Source: SLJN01 sp964505385 (GTDB taxonomy: Bacteria; Bacteroidota; Rhodothermia; Balneolales; Natronogracilivirgulaceae). Taken from it: DNA of 17,609 nucleotides. The notes under the pieces are model-generated. The model was not told the DNA's origin, made no database searches, and saw only the letters and a list, made by a program, of their open reading frames with translations. A program made the translations under genes and the position numbers. Shown here piece after piece: positions 8,225 through 14,366 of this stretch (positions within the stretch are counted from its first letter, which is position 1; every line of letters begins with the position of its first letter). The DNA is taken from assembly GCA_964505385.1 (NCBI GenBank), contig CAZDIA010000049.1, forward strand, positions 1 through 17,609. The letters run 5' to 3'.

Positions 8225-9703
8225 ATGGCTGATAAAATTACATCCACAAGAATTACCCGTCAGGGGCTGACCTACGACGATGTCTATCTTGTTCCCGGTT
8301 ATTCGCAAATTCTGCCCCGGGATGTTGACACCTCCGTTAATCTCACAAAGAATCTGAAGTTGAATATTCCGGTGCTCAGTGCGGCAATGGATACCGTTTC
8401 TGAATACCGGCTTGCAATTGCTTTAGCGCGAGAAGGGGGGATTTCGATGCTGCATAAGAGCATGAGTATCGAAGATCAGGCGGAACAAGTGCGGCTGGTA
8501 AAGCGCAGTGAAAGCGGCATGATTGTTGATCCGGTTACGCTTCCGGCAGATTCAACTGTTCAGGATGCGCGCGAAATAATGGCAAAGCATAAAATCGGCG
8601 GTATCCCGATAGTGGATGAAAACAGAAAGCTTGAAGGCATCGTCACTAACCGGGATTTGAGATTTGAGCGTGGTAAAAACCGTAAGCTCGGCTCCATCAT
8701 GACGCAAGAGCGATTGATTACGTCAAAAATAGGTACTACGCTTGAGGAGGCTGAGCAAACTTTGCAGGAATTCAAGGTCGAAAAACTGCCTATTGTTGAT
8801 GAAAAAGGTGTTTTGGTCGGGCTGATAACTTTTAAAGATATCGAGAAAAAGAAGAATTTTCCGAAAGCTTGCAAAGATGATATGGGAAGGCTGCGAACCG
8901 GCGCGGCGGTAGGAGTTGCCGAAGACACCATCGAACGTGTGGCAGCCCTGAAAGAAGCCGAAGTTGATGTCATCGCAGTTGATACCGCTCACGGACATTC
9001 TGCCGGAGTTCTTAAAATGGTAGAGAAGGTCAAATCCAAATACCCGGATCTCGATTTGATTGCAGGAAACATTGCCACAGCAGATGCTGCCAAGGCATTG
9101 CGCGAGGCCGGTGCTGATGTCGTAAAAGTAGGAGTGGGACCGGGGTCAATTTGTACCACACGCGTTGTTACCGGTGTGGGTGTGCCGCAGCTTAGTGCCA
9201 TTATCGAGGTGGCTGAATATGCTGCGGAAAATGATTTGTCAATTATTGCCGATGGCGGGATTAAAGAAACGGGCGAACTTCCCAAAGCTATCGCCGGCGG
9301 CGCGGACGCTGTGATGCTTGGTTCCATGTTTGCCGGAGTGGAGGAAAGCCCCGGTGAAACCATAATCTATGAATCCAGAAAATACAAATCCTACCGCGGT
9401 ATGGGTAGCATCGGCGCCATGAGTGAAGGTAGCAAGGACAGGTATTTTCAGGATGTGGAAGATGATATCAAAAAGCTGGTTCCGGAAGGAATAGAAGGCC
9501 GGGTTGCTTACAAAGGCACGCTTAATGAAGTAGTTTATCAGCTGACCGGAGGTTTGCAGGCTGCAATGGGATACTGCGGGGCGAAAAATATAGACCAGCT
9601 AAAGAAAGCGGATTTTGTGCAAATCACATCCGCCGGAGGCAGGGAGGGGCATCCGCATTCGGTGCAGATAACCAAAGAAGCACCGAATTACTCTGGAATT
9701 TAA
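8225..9703 (+). CDS. guaB: IMP dehydrogenase
   Basis: A 492-residue inosine-5'-monophosphate dehydrogenase, which oxidises IMP to XMP with NAD+, the committed step of GMP synthesis. The N-terminal barrel segment has GLTYDDVYLVPGYS and SAAMDTVSE. Two CBS domains (about 95-205) follow, with IGGIPIVDENRKLEGIVTNRD and KLPIVDEKGVLVGLIT. The catalytic loop GPGSICTTR holds Cys310. The flap bears the Arg406-Tyr407 dyad in KDRYFQ and ends with GGLQAAMGYCGA, then SAGGREGHPHS. I chose the ATG at 8225; a TTG two codons upstream (8219) would add only Met-Ala. No Shine-Dalgarno sequence is present. It lies 161 bases after polA on the same strand and is probably transcribed separately. Confidence 0.98.
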   Translation: MADKITSTRITRQGLTYDDVYLVPGYSQILPRDVDTSVNLTKNLKLNIPVLSAAMDTVSEYRLAIALAREGGISMLHKSMSIEDQAEQVRLVKRSESGMIVDPVTLPADSTVQDAREIMAKHKIGGIPIVDENRKLEGIVTNRDLRFERGKNRKLGSIMTQERLITSKIGTTLEEAEQTLQEFKVEKLPIVDEKGVLVGLITFKDIEKKKNFPKACKDDMGRLRTGAAVGVAEDTIERVAALKEAEVDVIAVDTAHGHSAGVLKMVEKVKSKYPDLDLIAGNIATADAAKALREAGADVVKVGVGPGSICTTRVVTGVGVPQLSAIIEVAEYAAENDLSIIADGGIKETGELPKAIAGGADAVMLGSMFAGVEESPGETIIYESRKYKSYRGMGSIGAMSEGSKDRYFQDVEDDIKKLVPEGIEGRVAYKGTLNEVVYQLTGGLQAAMGYCGAKNIDQLKKADFVQITSAGGREGHPHSVQITKEAPNYSGI

Positions 9704-9756
9704 TCTGCTTGGGTAATGAAATTGAAAAGCTTGAAAGAAGGGAGTATTTTCTCTTG

Positions 9757-9795
9757 AATAACTTAGTTATTTCACTGACTTCTAAAAGTCTGATT
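9757..9795 (+). terminator. Two tandem inverted repeats after guaB, possible weak terminator
   Basis: A perfect palindrome AATAAC-TTA-GTTATT occupies 9757-9771. A second stem, GACTT (77-81 of the 9700s) with AAGTC (9786-9790) around a 4-base loop, follows and leads into a T-rich stretch (TGATTTTATTTT) ending just before the M23 peptidase ATG at 9804. The second stem is only 5 bp and the T-run is interrupted, so termination would be inefficient. The first repeat might instead be a regulator site. Confidence 0.3.
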
Positions 9796-9803
9796 TTATT
9801 TTC

Positions 9804-10661
9804 ATGAAGGAATTACTTCAAAAACTTTTCCGCCGCCGCAACAAAGAAGTTAAGCTCATCATTTGGGATGAAGAAGATCCGAAATATCCTGAAACCCATG
9901 TCATTAAACCGAAAAACCTGATCATCGCGTTAAGCGGTATTGGTCTTGCAGTAGTATTACTGGTGTTTATAGTAGTTTATTTTTTTCAGTATGGCACTTC
10001 TGGTGACCGGGAAATAAGACAAAATGTTGAAGAGATCACCCATCAGGTAATGGCCCTTCAGGATTCTCTTGAGCACAGGGATCAACAGTTGGCTGATATG
10101 CAGAATGCGATCACAGGACAAAGTGATACCGTTTTTGCATCAAGAAACATCAGTATACCCGATTTTTATGATAGCGATGCTCCGGAAGCCGGTGGCGGTT
10201 ATTTTATGCCGGCCAGGGATTTTGAGACCGCACTGAGTCTTGAATCACATGAAATCATACAAAGTGCTTTACTGAGCGGTGAACCTTCATTTCCCTCAGG
10301 GTTTCCGGTTGATGGACAGGCTACCAGAATGTATCAGCCGTCATCAGGTCACTACGGAGTAGATGTTGCGGCTGAAAAAGGTGCACCTGTACAAAGTATA
10401 GCGGACGGCATTGTTATCAGCAGCGATCGGACTCTGCAAAGCGGTTATGTATTACAAATTCAACATGCTGAAGGGTATTTAAGTGTTTATAAGCACTGCC
10501 AGAGTTTATTGAAAGAGCCTGGTGATATGGTCAGAAAAGGTGATATAATAGGGACTGTAGGCTCCACAGGGATGTATTCATCCGGGCCTCATTTGCATTT
10601 TGAATTATGGAAGAACGGTGTTTCGCTTAACCCCGAATTATATTTTCACAATATTAATTAG
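9804..10661 (+). CDS. Membrane-anchored M23 family (LytM) metallopeptidase
   Basis: A 285-residue bitopic protein. A positively charged cytoplasmic start (KLFRRRNKE) precedes one transmembrane helix (about 38-63). A short coiled coil (about 70-105, rich in Q/E/L heptads) comes next, then a linker, then a C-terminal M23 domain (about 165-280) facing the periplasm. The LytM zinc and catalytic residues are all visible: His183 and Asp187 in GHYGVDVA, His231 in YKHC, and His263/His265 in GPHLHFELW. It is therefore predicted to be an active peptidoglycan endopeptidase cleaving peptide crosslinks, not a degenerate EnvC-like activator. The architecture resembles the M23 proteins encoded beside bactofilins in several bacteria. 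The bactofilin gene follows after 115 bases on the same strand. Confidence 0.92.
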   Translation: MKELLQKLFRRRNKEVKLIIWDEEDPKYPETHVIKPKNLIIALSGIGLAVVLLVFIVVYFFQYGTSGDREIRQNVEEITHQVMALQDSLEHRDQQLADMQNAITGQSDTVFASRNISIPDFYDSDAPEAGGGYFMPARDFETALSLESHEIIQSALLSGEPSFPSGFPVDGQATRMYQPSSGHYGVDVAAEKGAPVQSIADGIVISSDRTLQSGYVLQIQHAEGYLSVYKHCQSLLKEPGDMVRKGDIIGTVGSTGMYSSGPHLHFELWKNGVSLNPELYFHNIN

Positions 10662-10684
10662 TGCCTCTGATATAAGACCAAAAT

Positions 10685-10740
10685 CTTTTTCGAAAGCATC
10701 CGGGCTCTGCGATTTTTGAGTTTGACTTTTTTCGAAGCAC
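10685..10740 (+). repeat. Near-identical direct repeat in the M23/bactofilin spacer
   Basis: CTTTTTCGAAAGCA (10685-10698) recurs almost exactly as CTTTTTTCGAAGCA (10726-10739), about 41 bases apart. Each copy holds a TTCGAA palindrome and so resembles a half-helical-turn-spaced pair of protein-binding sites, four turns apart. A T-rich tract follows at 10746-10753. There is no open evidence for a regulator, and the repeat may be incidental. Confidence 0.3.
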
Positions 10741-10776
10741 TTTCAGTTTTTTTACATATAACAATTAATTTTCAAT

Positions 10777-11229
10777 ATGTTTAGTTCAAATAATAAAGGA
10801 AGTATGACAAAAAGAACGAATAGCAGTGGTGGAGACCATCCCTCATTAAATATGATCAGTGATGAAACCACTATAAAGGGTTCGCTGATATCCAAAAATG
10901 ACGTGAGGATCTCCGGTAAAATAGAGGGCAATGTTGAAACCGGTGGAAAGTGCATCGTGGCTCAATCCGGCATAATCGAAGGAGATATCGAAGCAAATGA
11001 AGCCGACATTGCCGGCAGGGTATCCGGTGAGCTCACGATCTCAAATAAATTGTTTATCCGGAAAGACGCAAAGATATCCGGAGATATAAACACCAGTGTA
11101 ATCAACATAGAAGAGGGCGGTGTTTTTGATGGTTCGTTGAATATGAGTACAGAGCCTAAATCAAATAAAAGCAAAAAAGGTAAATCAGATAACAAACAGA
11201 AAGAATCTGCTGTTGAAAACCAGTCTTAA
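10777..11229 (+). CDS. Bactofilin (DUF583 polymer-forming cytoskeletal protein)
   Basis: A 150-residue bactofilin, a small protein that assembles without nucleotides into beta-helical filaments, usually on the inner face of the cytoplasmic membrane, where it positions cell-wall enzymes. The core (about 22-125) is a run of short repeating strands with recurrent Gly and hydrophobic positions (TTIKGSLISKNDVRISGKIE; AQSGIIEGDIEANEADIAG; KDAKISGDINTSVINIEEGG). Both tails are disordered: an N-terminus rich in Ser/Asn/Lys and a Lys-rich C-terminus. An ATG nine codons further (10804) is an alternative start. The neighbouring M23 peptidase is the natural functional partner, as in characterised bactofilin systems that shape or curve the cell. 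The ATP-synthase genes begin 60 bases downstream. Confidence 0.93.
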   Translation: MFSSNNKGSMTKRTNSSGGDHPSLNMISDETTIKGSLISKNDVRISGKIEGNVETGGKCIVAQSGIIEGDIEANEADIAGRVSGELTISNKLFIRKDAKISGDINTSVINIEEGGVFDGSLNMSTEPKSNKSKKGKSDNKQKESAVENQS

Positions 11230-11289
11230 TCTTATTTAAAAAGAGATTTGGGTCACAATTAAAACATCACCGTATCAAAAGTTTAGTAA

Positions 11290-11679
11290 ATGAGAAAATT
11301 CATCACCCAAATTACGCTTATTGATTTGGGGCTACTGATTATCGCTGCGTGGCCTATTCTCCATTTTTGGGACGAAGATATTCTGATTGCCATTGTAGCC
11401 GGGCTGATTTTTATGGGTTTCGCGGCAATATTTACATTCTGGATAACCGAGCGAAATCAGCATAAGTCGACGAGCCAATTTATGGTGGCGGTATTCGGCA
11501 GTATGGGCATAAAAATACTGGTGATTTTGGCCGTTATAGCGGCAGTGTTTCTTTTTGATCTCTTGCATACCGTAGCATTTGCAATCGCAGTGTTGGTTTC
11601 ATATGCCTATAAATCCACTATCGAAATACGTCTTTTGGTACAGAAAATGAAAACAGCCCAAGAGCAAACTTCAGGGTAA
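11290..11679 (+). CDS. AtpI-like four-helix membrane protein
   Basis: A 129-residue membrane protein with four predicted transmembrane helices (about 10-27, 31-52, 65-90, 94-115), a short polar loop ERNQHKSTSQ between helices 2 and 3, and a cytoplasmic Lys/Gln-rich tail. Length, topology and location ahead of atpZ and atpB match AtpI-type (ATP synthase subunit I) proteins, which help assemble the c-ring and may move Mg2+. Sequence similarity is weak, so the assignment rests mainly on position. No Shine-Dalgarno sequence precedes the ATG. It is separated from atpZ by a 247-base spacer with repeat-like structure. Confidence 0.7.
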   Translation: MRKFITQITLIDLGLLIIAAWPILHFWDEDILIAIVAGLIFMGFAAIFTFWITERNQHKSTSQFMVAVFGSMGIKILVILAVIAAVFLFDLLHTVAFAIAVLVSYAYKSTIEIRLLVQKMKTAQEQTSG

Positions 11680-11692
11680 TGATCAAATTAAC

Positions 11693-11833
11693 AAGCACCA
11701 AATATCAAATAAATTCCAATTACCAATATCTAATTACTCAAACAGGCCCAGCAAACGTTTGAAATTTCATTTAATGAAGATTGGTGCTTATCCCGACAAA
11801 GAGTGCGGGACAAGTTTTGAAATTTGTAATTTC
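11693..11833 (+). repeat. Structured repeat-like spacer between the AtpI-like gene and atpZ
   Basis: Three inverted repeats lie in tandem. AAGCACCAA (11693-11701) pairs perfectly with TTGGTGCTT (11781-11789), with partial further pairing of the AT-rich sequence inside. CTTaTCCCG (11787-11795) pairs with CGGGAcAAG (11806-11814) with one mismatch. GAAATT-TGT-AATTTC (11819-11833) is a short palindrome. The sequence inside the first hairpin is a CAAAT/AATTCCAAT-type low-complexity run. It has no coding sense in any frame. It has the look of a dispersed intergenic repeat inserted into an operon, but copy number cannot be judged from one window. Confidence 0.45.
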
Positions 11834-11926
11834 ACAAACAACATTAAACCTCAAACTTCAAAGAAACTTTCCCGGCAATACGAAGCCGATATAGAAACTA
11901 CAATGACTTTTACAGGAAGTTAGGTT

Positions 11927-12166
11927 ATGAGTAAATTTGCCGGTGAAATTCGTAAAATAGCTCCCTATCTCACTTTAGGGATACAAATCATGCTCACGTT
12001 GGTTGTTCCAATTGTAGCCGGAGTGTTTATTGACCGTTATTTCGGATCGACTCCCTGGGGCATCATCATCGGTATCATTTTGGGCTTTGGTGGTTTTTTC
12101 AATTTGTTATGGCGTACATTTGTACTGAGCTCTGATACCAACCGGGACCGAAAATCGGACTCTTAA
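11927..12166 (+). CDS. atpZ: AtpZ, ATP synthase accessory protein
   Basis: A 79-residue protein of the AtpZ/AtpI family (ATPase_gene1) with two transmembrane helices (about 15-35 and 40-63). The family hallmark is visible: PYLTLGIQIMLTLVVPIVAG, then FIDRYFGSTPWG, then a Gly-rich second helix (IIGIILGFGGFFNLLWR). In other bacteria AtpZ works with AtpI in a complex that aids ATP synthase assembly or divalent-cation uptake. An AGGAAG sequence (11914-11919) lies seven bases before the ATG, one of the few Shine-Dalgarno-like sites in the window. It is followed by a 273-base spacer before atpB, which suggests that atpB has its own promoter. Confidence 0.88.
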   Translation: MSKFAGEIRKIAPYLTLGIQIMLTLVVPIVAGVFIDRYFGSTPWGIIIGIILGFGGFFNLLWRTFVLSSDTNRDRKSDS

Positions 12167-12245
12167 AAATTTAATTCTCAATTGGTATTCTGAAGTTGCT
12201 TTCAAAATAATTGACCCAATATCTTTCCTGTGTAAATGCTGATAT

Positions 12246-12266
12246 ACACCGGTGGGATGGTGTTTT
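12246..12266 (+). terminator. Weak terminator-like hairpin after atpZ
   Basis: ACACC (12246-12250) pairs with GGTGT (12259-12263) around an 8-base loop and is followed by three more T residues. The 5-bp stem is marginal. It lies between atpZ and the possible atpB promoter, where a partial terminator or attenuator would make sense, but it could equally be chance. Confidence 0.2.
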
Positions 12267-12357
12267 ATGCTAATTATATGTATTGGAATAAGTTGCAGGG
12301 AATAAATATTTAGTAATTTTTAAAGTATTAGGTTTTACTTTTGGCATCTTTATTTGC

Positions 12358-12365
12358 TATATTTG
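12358..12365 (+). promoter_or_regulatory. Candidate Bacteroidota-type -7 element for atpB
   Basis: TATATTTG matches TAnnTTTG exactly and lies 74 bases upstream of the atpB ATG. A TTTG occurs at 12340-12343, but the 14-base separation is shorter than the usual 17-23. The location in a 273-base non-coding spacer after atpZ makes a separate promoter for the core atpBEFHAG genes reasonable. Its 5' leader would be about 70 bases. Confidence 0.35.
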
Positions 12366-12439
12366 ATATTCTGTGATTGAAATACAATCTGTGATCATAA
12401 ATTGAAACCAAGCAAAACCAAGCAGCCGACACAGGAGTA

Positions 12440-13552
12440 ATGAAACAGTATTTCAGAATCATCATTCTGATTGCCATAACAATATTAGTTAGCCATCAGT
12501 CTCTTTTAGCAGGTGGAGAAGAACAAGAGGCTGAATCCAACTCTAGCCCGGTGGATTTGCTTTCCAAAGTAATAGATAGTCCCTATCTGGATTTTCAACC
12601 GCTTGGTTATATTGAACTGCCAAGGTTATTATATGCTGAAGACGGGTTTCATTTTTTCCGGTCAACCACGAGCGCGCTGAACAGTGAAAGGGGATTCACT
12701 GACAAAGCGTATATTGACAGTGAGCCGGAAACAGAAGACGGAGTGATTCAGCCGGCTACCTACGAACTCACACGTGCCGAGGGAGATCCACAGATTATTT
12801 TTGATTTTTCTATCACCAAACATCTTGTATGGTTCTGGTTCGGAGCTATCGTTGTGTTGCTGGTTTTTTTGCCTATCGCAAGGAAATACCAAAGAGGTAT
12901 TGGCCGCACAAGTGAGCCTAATGGCTTAGCTCAAAACATTTTTGAAGTGCTCGTTTTGTTCATCCGTGATAATGTAGCGAGACCCAATATCAGGGAAGAT
13001 AAGTATGAGACTTTCATGCCTTATCTGTTGACGGCGTTCTTCTTCATCTTATTTATGAATTTATTCGGCTTGTTGCCGTGGGGGGTTTCTTCAACTGCCG
13101 ATGTTACCGTAACAGCTGCACTTGCGGCGCTCACTTTTTTTGCGACTCAGTTTTTTGCGTCAAAAGACCACTGGAAACACATATTTTGGTTCCCTGGTGT
13201 GCCGGTACCCATAAAGATCTTAATGATCCCGATAGAGATTATCAGTCAGTTCACCAAGCCATTTGCGCTGTGTATTCGACTTTTTGCCAACATGACTTCG
13301 GGCAAGATACTGATATTCAGTCTTATAACAGCTATATTCATCATGGATATCCATTTTGGAGCTGTTGCGGCTTATGGATCATCGGTATTTTGGATTGGCC
13401 TTACCCTTTTAGTTTATATCCTTAAAGCGTTCATCGCTTTTATTCAGGCATATGTTTTTGTGATTCTATCGGCACTATTTATCGGCCTTGCGGTTGAAGA
13501 ACATGACCATCACGCCGATCATGAACATGCCGTAGAACACGCTCATAACTGA
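12440..13552 (+). CDS. atpB: F-type ATP synthase F0 subunit a
   Basis: A 370-residue subunit a, which forms the two half-channels carrying protons to and from the c-ring. It is about 100 residues longer than E. coli subunit a. Residues 1-25 look like a cleavable signal peptide (ending near LLAGG), followed by an acidic extracytoplasmic segment to about 125. The conserved membrane core follows, with the essential Arg280 in ALCIRLFANMTSGKI and Gln336 in FIQAYVFVILSALFIG (the positions of E. coli Arg210 and Gln252). The last 18 residues contain seven His among Asp and Glu, an unusual tail predicted to be cytoplasmic. An AGGAG (12433-12437) sits only two bases before the ATG, closer than optimal. 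It begins the core gene run and atpE follows after 54 bases. Confidence 0.96.
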   Translation: MKQYFRIIILIAITILVSHQSLLAGGEEQEAESNSSPVDLLSKVIDSPYLDFQPLGYIELPRLLYAEDGFHFFRSTTSALNSERGFTDKAYIDSEPETEDGVIQPATYELTRAEGDPQIIFDFSITKHLVWFWFGAIVVLLVFLPIARKYQRGIGRTSEPNGLAQNIFEVLVLFIRDNVARPNIREDKYETFMPYLLTAFFFILFMNLFGLLPWGVSSTADVTVTAALAALTFFATQFFASKDHWKHIFWFPGVPVPIKILMIPIEIISQFTKPFALCIRLFANMTSGKILIFSLITAIFIMDIHFGAVAAYGSSVFWIGLTLLVYILKAFIAFIQAYVFVILSALFIGLAVEEHDHHADHEHAVEHAHN

Positions 13553-13593
13553 TTGCAACTAAATCGACAAAATCAAACAATAACACGTTAAAT

Positions 13594-13599
13594 AAGGAG
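13594..13599 (+). promoter_or_regulatory. Strong Shine-Dalgarno sequence of atpE
   Basis: AAGGAG lies seven bases before the atpE ATG at 13607. Nearly all other genes here, including polA, guaB, atpA and atpG, lack such a site. A strong ribosome-binding site fits the need for many c subunits per enzyme, and this is the clearest such site in the window. Confidence 0.7.
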
Positions 13600-13606
13600 A
13601 AATCAA

Positions 13607-13822
13607 ATGGAAGTATTAGGAGCAGCACTCGGAGCCGGTCTATCTGCATTGGCAGCCGGTATTGGAATTGGTAATCTGGCAAAAGGTGCCATGGATGGCA
13701 CAGCAAGACAGCCGGAAGCCTCAAACGACATTCGTACTTCAATGCTCATTTCCGCCGCTCTTATAGAGGGTGCAGCACTTGCGGGAATCGTACTGTCGTT
13801 CCTCTTAGTGATTGTTGCGTAA
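13607..13822 (+). CDS. atpE: F-type ATP synthase F0 subunit c
   Basis: A 71-residue hairpin of two transmembrane helices joined by the polar loop ARQPEAS (33-39), which contacts subunits gamma and epsilon. Helix 1 carries the Gly-rich packing pattern GAGLSALAAGIGIG; helix 2 carries the ion-binding carboxylate Glu54 in ALIEGAALAG. Aligned on the loop to the Na+-dependent Ilyobacter c subunit, the Na+ ligand Gln is replaced by Ile21, and the Ser/Thr after the Glu by Gly55/Ala56. The ring is therefore predicted to bind H+. Length is slightly short for the family but both helices are complete. It is preceded by the best ribosome-binding site in the window, and atpF starts 32 bases downstream. Confidence 0.97.
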   Translation: MEVLGAALGAGLSALAAGIGIGNLAKGAMDGTARQPEASNDIRTSMLISAALIEGAALAGIVLSFLLVIVA

Positions 13823-13854
13823 TAAAAACGTTCCGATATAAACCTGATTAAATC

Positions 13855-14364
13855 ATGTCTACAGTGATTGCTCAAAGTCTGCTCGATGTGGATTTTGGCC
13901 TGTTTGCCTGGATTCTCATAACCTTCTTATTGTTTATGACAATTCTGGGTAAATTTGCCTGGAAACCGATTATGAATTCACTTAAAGAGCGGGAAAACTC
14001 CATAAAAGAATCGCTTGAATCAGCTGAAAAAGCCATGGAAGAGGCGAAGAAAATTTCTGCTGATAATGAGAAAGCGATGAAGGAGGCTGAGCAGAAGGCT
14101 CAGGAAATTCGCAAACAGGCCATCGAAGAAGCTGAAAAAGTTCGGGAGGAGCGAATTGAAAAGAGCCGGAAGGAAGCTGATGCAATGCTGGAACAGGCCC
14201 GTGAATCCATCGAGCAGGAAAAGCAAAAAGCACTGAACGAATTACGCAAGGAAGTAGCTGATATAGCCATTCAGGCTGCATCCAAAATCATAGAATCCGA
14301 ACTCGATCCCAAGAAGAACAAAAAATTGGTAGACGAGTACATAAAAGATATTTCAGATAATTGA
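13855..14364 (+). CDS. atpF: F-type ATP synthase F0 subunit b
   Basis: A 169-residue subunit b, which forms the peripheral stalk holding F1 against rotation. One N-terminal transmembrane helix (about 14-32) leads into KFAWKPIMNSLKERE, the usual b-subunit junction. A long charged coiled coil (about 40-150) rich in Glu, Lys and Ala with heptad and right-handed spacing (ESAEKAMEEAKKISADNEKA) follows, ending in a C-terminal segment that binds delta (IQAASKIIESELDPKKNKKL). Only one b gene is present, so the stalk should be a homodimer unless a b' lies elsewhere. The stop codon (14362-14364) lies two bases before the atpH ATG, so translation is probably coupled. Confidence 0.95.
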   Translation: MSTVIAQSLLDVDFGLFAWILITFLLFMTILGKFAWKPIMNSLKERENSIKESLESAEKAMEEAKKISADNEKAMKEAEQKAQEIRKQAIEEAEKVREERIEKSRKEADAMLEQARESIEQEKQKALNELRKEVADIAIQAASKIIESELDPKKNKKLVDEYIKDISDN

Positions 14365-14366
14365 AA

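Noticed and set aside
8560..8998. Overlapping minus-strand open frames (137 and 91 codons) inside guaB
   Set aside because: Ser-rich and Phe-rich shadow proteins opposite a conserved enzyme, with no independent start signals.
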